NCBI GenBank assembly: GCA_947561585.1
Contig: CANNZV010001864.1
Coordinates: 61,382-125,381, forward strand
Origin: Caprella mutica
Lineage: Eukaryota; Arthropoda; Malacostraca; Amphipoda; Caprellidae
DNA: 64,000 nt
Reading direction: 5' to 3'
The notes beneath the pieces were generated by a model. It was not told the DNA's origin. It worked only from the letters and a program-made list of their open reading frames with translations, and searched no databases. Below are positions 11,769 to 64,000 of the stretch, in pieces. The position numbers and the translations under genes were made by a program. Each line of letters starts with the position of its first letter. The first letter of the stretch is position 1.

Positions 11769-13185
11769 TACATTATCACAGTGACTCTTTTCTCTGATAG
11801 TACATCATCACAGTGAATTTTTTCTCTGATAGTACATCACCACAGTGACTCTTTTCTCTGATAGTACATCATCACAGTGAATCTTTTCTCTGATAGTACA
11901 TCATCACAGTGACTCTTTTCTCTGATAGTACATCATCACAGTGACTCTTTTCTCTGATAGTACATCATCACAATGACTCTTTTCTCTGATAGTACATCAT
12001 CACAGTGACTCTTTTCTCTGATAGTACATCATCACAGTGACTCTTTTCTCTGATAGTACATCATCACAGTGACTCTTTTCTCTGATAGTACATCATCACA
12101 ATGACTCTTTTCTCTGATAGTACATCATCACAGTGACTCTTTTCTCTGATAGTACATCATCACAGTGATTCTTTTCTCCGATAGTACACATCACAGTGAC
12201 TCTTCTCTCTGATAGTACATCATCACAGTGACTCTTTTCTCTGATAGTACATCATCACAATGACTCTTTTCTCTGATAGTACATCATCACAGTGACTCTT
12301 TTCTCTGATAGTACATCATCACAGTGACTCTTTTCTCTGATAGTACATCATCACAGTGACTCTTTTCTCTGATAGTACATCATCACAGTGACTCTTTTCT
12401 CTGATAGTACATCATCACAGTGACTCTTTTCTCTGATAGTACATCATCACAGTGAATTTTTTCTCTGATAGTACATCACCACAGTGACTCTTTTCTCTGA
12501 TAGTACATCATCACAGTGAATCTTTTCTCTGATAGTACATCATCACAGTGACTCTTTTCTCTGATAGTACATCATCACAGTGACTCTTTTCTCTGATAGT
12601 ACATCATCACAATGACTCTTTTCTCTGATAGTACATCATCACAGTGACTCTTTTCTCTGATAGTACATCATCACAGTGACTCTTTTCTCTGATAGTACAT
12701 CATCACAGTGACTCTTTTCTCTGATAGTACATCATCACAATGACTCTTTTCTCTGATAGTACATCATCACAGTGACTCTTTTCTCTGATAGTACATCATC
12801 ACAGTGATTCTTTTCTCCGATAGTACACATCACAGTGACTCTTCTCTCTGATAGTACATCATCACAGTGACTCTTTTCTCTGATAGTACATCATCACAAT
12901 GACTCTTTTCTCTGATAGTACATCATCACAGTGACTCTTTTCTCTGATAGTACATCATCACAGTGACTCTTTTCTCTGATAGTACATCATCACAGTGACT
13001 CTTTTCTCTGATAGTACATCATCACAATGACTCTTTTCTCTGATAGTACATCATCACAGTGACTCTTTTCTCTGATAGTACATCATCACAGTGATTCTTT
13101 TCTCCGATAGTACACATCACAGTGACTCTTCTCTCTGATAGTACATCATCACAGTGACTCTTTTATCTGATAGTACATGCATTAT
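11769..13185. repeat. 32-bp satellite array, left copy (forward orientation)
   Basis: About 44 copies of a 32-base unit read as gatagtacatcatcacagtg followed by actcttttctct. A block containing the variants gtgaatttttt, catcaccac, gtgaatc, ctccgatagtacacatc and cttctctc recurs 639 bases later (for example at 11811 and 12450, and at 12161 and 12800). This is a higher-order duplication of about 20 units. It ends about 180 bases before SoxD coding exon 1. The reverse complement of the same unit forms the array at 63099-64000. Confidence 0.97.
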
Positions 13186-13364
13186 AAGGCTAGGATGTAT
13201 TAAACTTGAAATGTATTTTTCAGTTTGGAAGTTTAATTTTAATGTTTTTTTTTAGAAAATTCAGTTTCATCAATTTAACTAATAGCAGATAAAGATTTTA
13301 TAATATTTGCATTTCCAAAGCTACTTTACTGCATATGATTAATATCCTTATTTTCCTATTCCAG

Positions 13365-59497
<46,133 letters not shown>

Positions 59498-59880
59498 GTG
59501 GAATAGACTCCGATAGCTCCTCTCTTTTCTGTTATGTCTCTTTGATATTGTATATTATTCAACTCGTGTAAATTATAAAGTATAGAATATTGTTGGTGTT
59601 ATAATAGGCTTATAGAACATTTCAAATTATACCGCAATAGCCGATATGGTTTCCTCATTTCATGTTATTTATTAGTCTGGAAGAAACTGAAGTTTTGTAG
59701 GCTGCCATGTAATTTTTATAACTTTCAAGTCAATTTAGTCTATCTAAGTACAAAAGTATCCTTCAAATAGGTGTTTATTGTCTTGTATAACACATATAAG
59801 GATCTTATTCATTCAGGATGAAACTATCATAGTATTATACAAATTCAATGTAATAAAGACTAAAAAGAACTTTAAAAATG
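59498..59880 (+). other. SoxD: Probable SoxD 3' untranslated region
   Basis: AT-rich sequence after the stop codon with no further coding signal. An AATAAA hexamer at 59852-59857 is the first good polyadenylation signal. More AATAAA-like hexamers occur around 60640 and 60818, so longer 3' ends are possible. The end point given is inferred from the hexamer. Confidence 0.55.
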
Positions 59881-62213
59881 TTTCAGGAACTTGTGAAATT
59901 CTGTTATTTAATTTTTCGTTGATAAAAGATTATTCCTATTGTATATAAATTATATAAAAAGATTAACTTAATTGAGTGTAAATCGCCATTGCTGATCATA
60001 TTTATGCCATCCAATAGTTAGAATTCCAATCTTATTTCTAATTTATCTTTAAAATTTTAGTGGAACAGTATATGAAATGTAATAAATTAGTGTACATTAA
60101 CTACCTTTTTCATGAGTTTGTGACTGATGTTTCCAAAGAATTTTTGTACAGCTTTAGGAGTCTCACTTGTAAGGCGTTCATTTTGACAATGTTTCTTGTT
60201 ATAATAGTGCCAATTTAGTTGCCAAAAAGTATTATCTATACCTACATTTTGTGTCAAGTATAGAGTATGACAAATATTTTTGAATGGATTTGGTGAATTT
60301 TGAAAGAAACATTTTTTGGTGGGACGTTCTCCCCCGATTTTATTTACTGTATATTTCTGTTAATATATTTGAAGCTTGTATGTGTACAGTTGATTTGTTA
60401 TATGAGAATAATATTGTTGTTTCTAGTCGTTGTCAGAATTGTAAGGTAATTAGTAATAATATGTTACCGATTGAAAGCATTCTCAATTTTTTATCAATAT
60501 TGGTTTAACATTTTTTTGACTTCATTATTATATGAAATGATAAAACTGAATACTTTTTGTTTACTTATCCTAATTATTGTAGCGAAGAAATGAAAACAGT
60601 GGCTAATTTAAATAAGCCCATAAATGAAAAATAAAAATGAGGTTTTACTTCCAATGAAAATGTATTATATCACAGAAATGAAGCAAGATAATTTTCAAAT
60701 TATTTTTACAACCCACGTAATATTTTGCGTGAAATAATAAAATCTACGGAGAAACGACACACCGTTTGAACAATAGAAATAATTTCCAATATTTTTTTGT
60801 ACAAGGTAATATAAAATAAAAGTTTTCTTTCATATTTTTTGTCTATTATTTTGAGATAATTTGAATTAGTATTATTCTATCGAAATATAAATTAAATAAT
60901 AATTCAAGTGAATATAAATATTCTCTATTATACACGAATTTCACTTTATTGAATAATAAATGAAAGAATTATTGTTATCGTCTTAAAAAAAAGTAACATA
61001 TATAATTAAATATCAAAGTATAAAGAAAATAAATAAATAAACCAAATTACGGCTTGAAATGGAATCACTCTTTGATAATTAAAAAGGATTTGAAGAAACA
61101 ATTAAATCTGTGTTCTTAAATATATTGTACATTTATCTATTCAATCATTTTCAGTTATATTATTTACATTTTATTATTTTTTAATAAAAGGATTAGTTTC
61201 ACGAATAAAAATCTCTAGTTCTGTTGTTTAGAATTTCCTAAAAATTGAACATTTTACAGATTTCCTTTTTGAGGAAAAATTCGAAATTTTATTTCCAAAT
61301 TTGTTTTTGCTCTTCTGTTGGGGTAAGTTACGAATTATCGGTCAGTACTACATCTTCGGTCATATAAGAAAAAAAACAATATAAAAGATATTATTAGATA
61401 GCACTGTGTAATAATAACAATTTTTATACTGACCGATAATTCGTAACTTAAATCTGATCGGTAAAATGATGAATATGAATTTATATGAATAATGTTCTAT
61501 ATAATCGGAATATGTTATTTTTGACCAAAACTGTAATTGTGAGTGAAATAAGCTTCATATTATAGATTTTTCCATTTCCAAACAATTTAAATTATTCATG
61601 GTCGTAAAGTCATCTTTTAATTGAAATAAATTTTCTTCAAAAATTCATGACATAATAATTAAAGAAAAAAAAATTCATAAAATCTGAACAAGGAAAAATT
61701 ACTTTAAATATACATAATTTATACAATTTTTTAGCAAACTAATTCAAATGAATATAGTTTACCATTTAACTTTATGGTAAACGATATTAAAGTTAATGAA
61801 GTAAACTATAGAATGAACTTTAATAAAGTAGGGTTGAAATTAACGAAATAAATACTTAAAATATATATTAGTTATCGAATTTGATTAATAAATATATTAT
61901 TGAATAAATAATTTAATACTTATAACACAGTTGATTGAAAATATTTTCTTAAATAATGATTCAAAAATTTAAAAATCTGTTTAATTGAAACTCGTAACTG
62001 ACTGAAATTTCCATATAATAGTAATAATAAGTATGGAATAAATAAATTAATTGTTTTAAATTGAATTAATAGGAAGAAACAGAGTAGGTTGACAAATTTC
62101 CAATAATTGGTTTACGCATTACCACCACAGGCTATAGATTCCAAGGAAAACATTCCACTGGTTGAGAGTACAGACCATCAAAAGGAATTAGCGATGAAAT
62201 CACTGGAATTTAG
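59881..62213. other. AT-rich DNA downstream of SoxD
   Basis: No gene. May hold distal 3' UTR. Contains the inverted-repeat element at 61320-61453 and a small hairpin (gtttaccat...atggtaaac, 61758-61783). The + strand frame at 60284 shows no domain. Confidence 0.5.
61320..61453. mobile_element. MITE-like element with perfect 24-bp inverted termini
   Basis: 61324-61347 (taagttacgaatt...cggtcagta) is the exact reverse complement of 61427-61450. The left arm continues as ctacatcttcggtcatat, matching the left arm of the 618-801 element (ccacattttcgatcatat). Non-coding, about 130 bases. The perfect arms suggest it is younger than the other copies. No TA duplication is obvious. Confidence 0.6.
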
Positions 62214-62445
62214 AGAGATGAGTGAGTGAGTGAGTGTGACAGAGTGAGTGAGTGTGAGTGAGTGAGGAGTGAGTGTGAGAGAGTGAGTGAGTGTGAGTGA
62301 GTGAGTGTGAGTGAGTGTGAGTGAGTGTGAGTGAGTGAGGAGTGAGTGTGAGAGAGTGAGTGAGTGTGAGTGAGTGAGGAGTGATGAGGGGTGAGTGAGT
62401 GAGCGTGAGTGAGTGTGAGTGAGAGTGAGTATGATGAGGAGTGTG
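62214..62445. repeat. GTGA/GAGT-rich simple repeat
   Basis: Runs of gagtgagtgtgagtgagtga with gaggagtgagtgtgagagag blocks recurring every 60-100 bases. The - strand frame (LTHSHSLTLTH-type) is an artefact of this array. Confidence 0.92.
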
Positions 62446-62644
62446 TATTTTTTTGAAGAAAACATTTTACATTAAGCTAATATTTTTAGAAATTCATTCA
62501 ATTTTTCTTACACTACTAACGATTGAATTTTTCATAATCATATTTTGTAAACAAAGTAAAACAATTAATAAAACCCATTTTACAAGTAACTATATAGATT
62601 CAAAACACCCACGTACAGCTTTCTATTACTTCCCAAGAATGAAG

Positions 62645-62890
62645 TTAAAGTGGGGCCATAGAAGATTAAGCATGTATTCCCCTTAATCTTCTATGGCCTC
62701 ACCATAACTTTCACTCTCAATCTACTATGGGCCCCACTACAACTTTCCCCTCTCAATCTTCTATGGCCCCACCATAACTTTCCCCTCTCAATCTTCTATG
62801 GCCCCACCATAACTTTCACTCTCAATCTTATATGGCCCCACCATAACTTTCACTCTCAATTTTCTATGCCCCACCATAACTTTCTCCCCA
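62645..62890. repeat. Foldback element followed by tandem copies of its right arm
   Basis: A complete foldback (left arm agtggggccatagaagatt, right arm aatcttctatggcctcacc) is followed by five tandem right-arm copies of about 35 bases (ctctcaatcttctatggccc, caccataactttc), each slightly different. This links the dispersed palindromes to a tandem array. Confidence 0.85.
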
Positions 62891-63098
62891 AGTTCTTTTT
62901 TCGAATTAGGCACCACATGAGTAGCTTTTCTTTGATCTGTTGCGGAATTCGTGAGGAATTTACGACACCTTTAAAATTTGGGAGATTAAGCAAAATAAAC
63001 ACACTATAATAAGCTCAGAGTGAGCAAATTACACCTAAAGTACAATGGAGAGTAGCTTGGGCCGATAGTGTGAAGAAATGGGCCAGCCTACCATGATT
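62891..63098. other. Unique spacer before the right satellite array
   Basis: About 200 bases without repeat or coding signal. Confidence 0.5.
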
Positions 63099-64000
63099 GA
63101 TACGATGTACTATCAGGGAAAATGGTCACTGTGATGATGTACTATCAGAGAAAAGAGTCACTGTGATGATGTACTATCAGAGAAAAGAGTCACTGTGATG
63201 ATGTACTATCAGAGAAAAGAGCCACTGTGATGATGTACTAGCAGAGAAAAGAGTCACTGTTATGATGTACTATCAGAGAAAAGAGTCGTCACTGTGATGA
63301 TGTACTATCAGAGAAAAGAGTCACTGTGATGATGTACTATCAGAGAAAAGAGTCACTGTGATGATGTACTGTCAGAGAAAAGATTCACTGTGATGATGTA
63401 CTATCAGAGAAAAGAGTCACTGTGATGATGTACTATCAGAGAAAAGATTCACTGTGATGATGTACTACCAGAGAAAAGATTCATTGTGATGATGTACTAT
63501 CAGAGAAAAGAGTCACTGTGATGATGTACTATCAGAGAAAAGAGTCACTGTGATGATGTACAATCAGAGAAAAGAGTCACTGTGATGATGTACTATCAGA
63601 GAAAAGAGTCACTGTGATGATGTACTATCAGAGAAAAGAGTCACTGTGATGATGTACTATCAGAGAAAAGAGTCACTGTGATGATGTACGATCAGAGAAA
63701 AGAGTCACTGTGATGATGTACTATCAGAGGAAAGAGTCACTGTGATGATGTACTATCAGAGAAAAGAGTCACTGTAATGATGTACAATCAGATAAAAGAG
63801 TCACTGTGATGATGTACTATCAGAGAAAAGAGTCACTGTGATGATGTACTATCAGAGAAAAGAGTCACTGTGATGATGTACTATCAGAGAAAAGAGTCAC
63901 TGTGATGATGTACTATCAGAGAAAAGAGTCACCGTGATGATGTACTATCAGAGAAAAGAGCCACTGTGATGATGTACTATCAGAGAAAAGAGTCACTGTG
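63099..64000. repeat. 32-bp satellite array, right copy (inverted), runs off the window
   Basis: About 28 copies of gatgatgtactatcagagaa plus aagagtcactgt, the exact reverse complement of the consensus at 11769-13185. Variants include aagattcact, gtacaatcag and gagccactg, plus one unit with an extra gtc near 63286. The array is cut by the window end, so its true length is unknown. Confidence 0.97.

Noticed and set aside
11769..13185. Possible CRISPR array (regular 32-bp repeats)
   Set aside because: There are no unique spacers; units abut directly and differ only by point variants, in eukaryotic DNA.
62178..62465. - strand frame with LTHSHSLTLTH repeats
   Set aside because: Translation of the GTGA-type simple repeat.

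Overview
The window is nuclear DNA of an animal, most likely an insect. Introns and flanks are very AT-rich. The only gene I can support is interrupted by introns with canonical GT/AG borders, and its HMG box and the block after it ([20 protein letters not shown]) look like arthropod SoxD (Drosophila Sox102F type, orthologous to vertebrate SOX5/6/13). The insect order cannot be read from the sequence. There are no bacterial operons, tRNA or rRNA genes, or CRISPR arrays.

Gene layout, all on the + strand. Seven coding exons run from 13365 to 59497: 13365-14159, 14239-14500, 52344-52448, 57495-57740, 57824-58388, 58569-58739 and 58857-59497. Joined, they stay in frame and encode 925 residues with a Ser/Pro/Gln-rich N-terminus, coiled-coil-prone segments, a CtBP-type PLNL motif, a SoxD HMG box split by an intron, and an acidic/serine-rich tail. 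A 37.8-kb intron separates coding exons 2 and 3. Inside the next intron (about 56360-56930) lies a GC-rich block with a CCAAT box, a strong Sox site and two phase-0 mini first exons. It is a candidate internal promoter for a shorter SoxD lacking the first 385 residues, including the coiled-coil segments.

Repeat layout. The window carries an unusually high number of unrelated minisatellites: 1193-1787 (29 bp), 6627-7026 (51 bp), 7647-8968 (15/25 bp), 9985-10708 (11 bp), 11769-13185 (32 bp), 18445-18640 (14 bp), 20114-20308 (38 bp), 22724-23241 (38 bp), 23613-23960 (degenerate), 24148-24370 (14 bp), 30752-31063 (22 bp), 33055-33362 (22 bp), 46288-46580 (52 bp), 62214-62445 (GTGA-rich) and 63099-64000 (32 bp). 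The 32-bp satellite just upstream of coding exon 1 reappears as its exact reverse complement at the right end of the window, so the SoxD coding region is bracketed by inverted arrays of one satellite.

Small foldback and MITE-like elements are scattered throughout. One is a palindromic family built on TATGGTGGGGCCATAGAAG. A second is a TA-flanked family with long terminal inverted repeats (5324-5498 and 34127-34298). A third family is typified by 618-801 and 61320-61453.

Most long open frames across the window are either translations of tandem repeats or shadows; I rejected them individually. The regulatory calls (internal promoter, candidate enhancers) are inference from motif content and splice phase.
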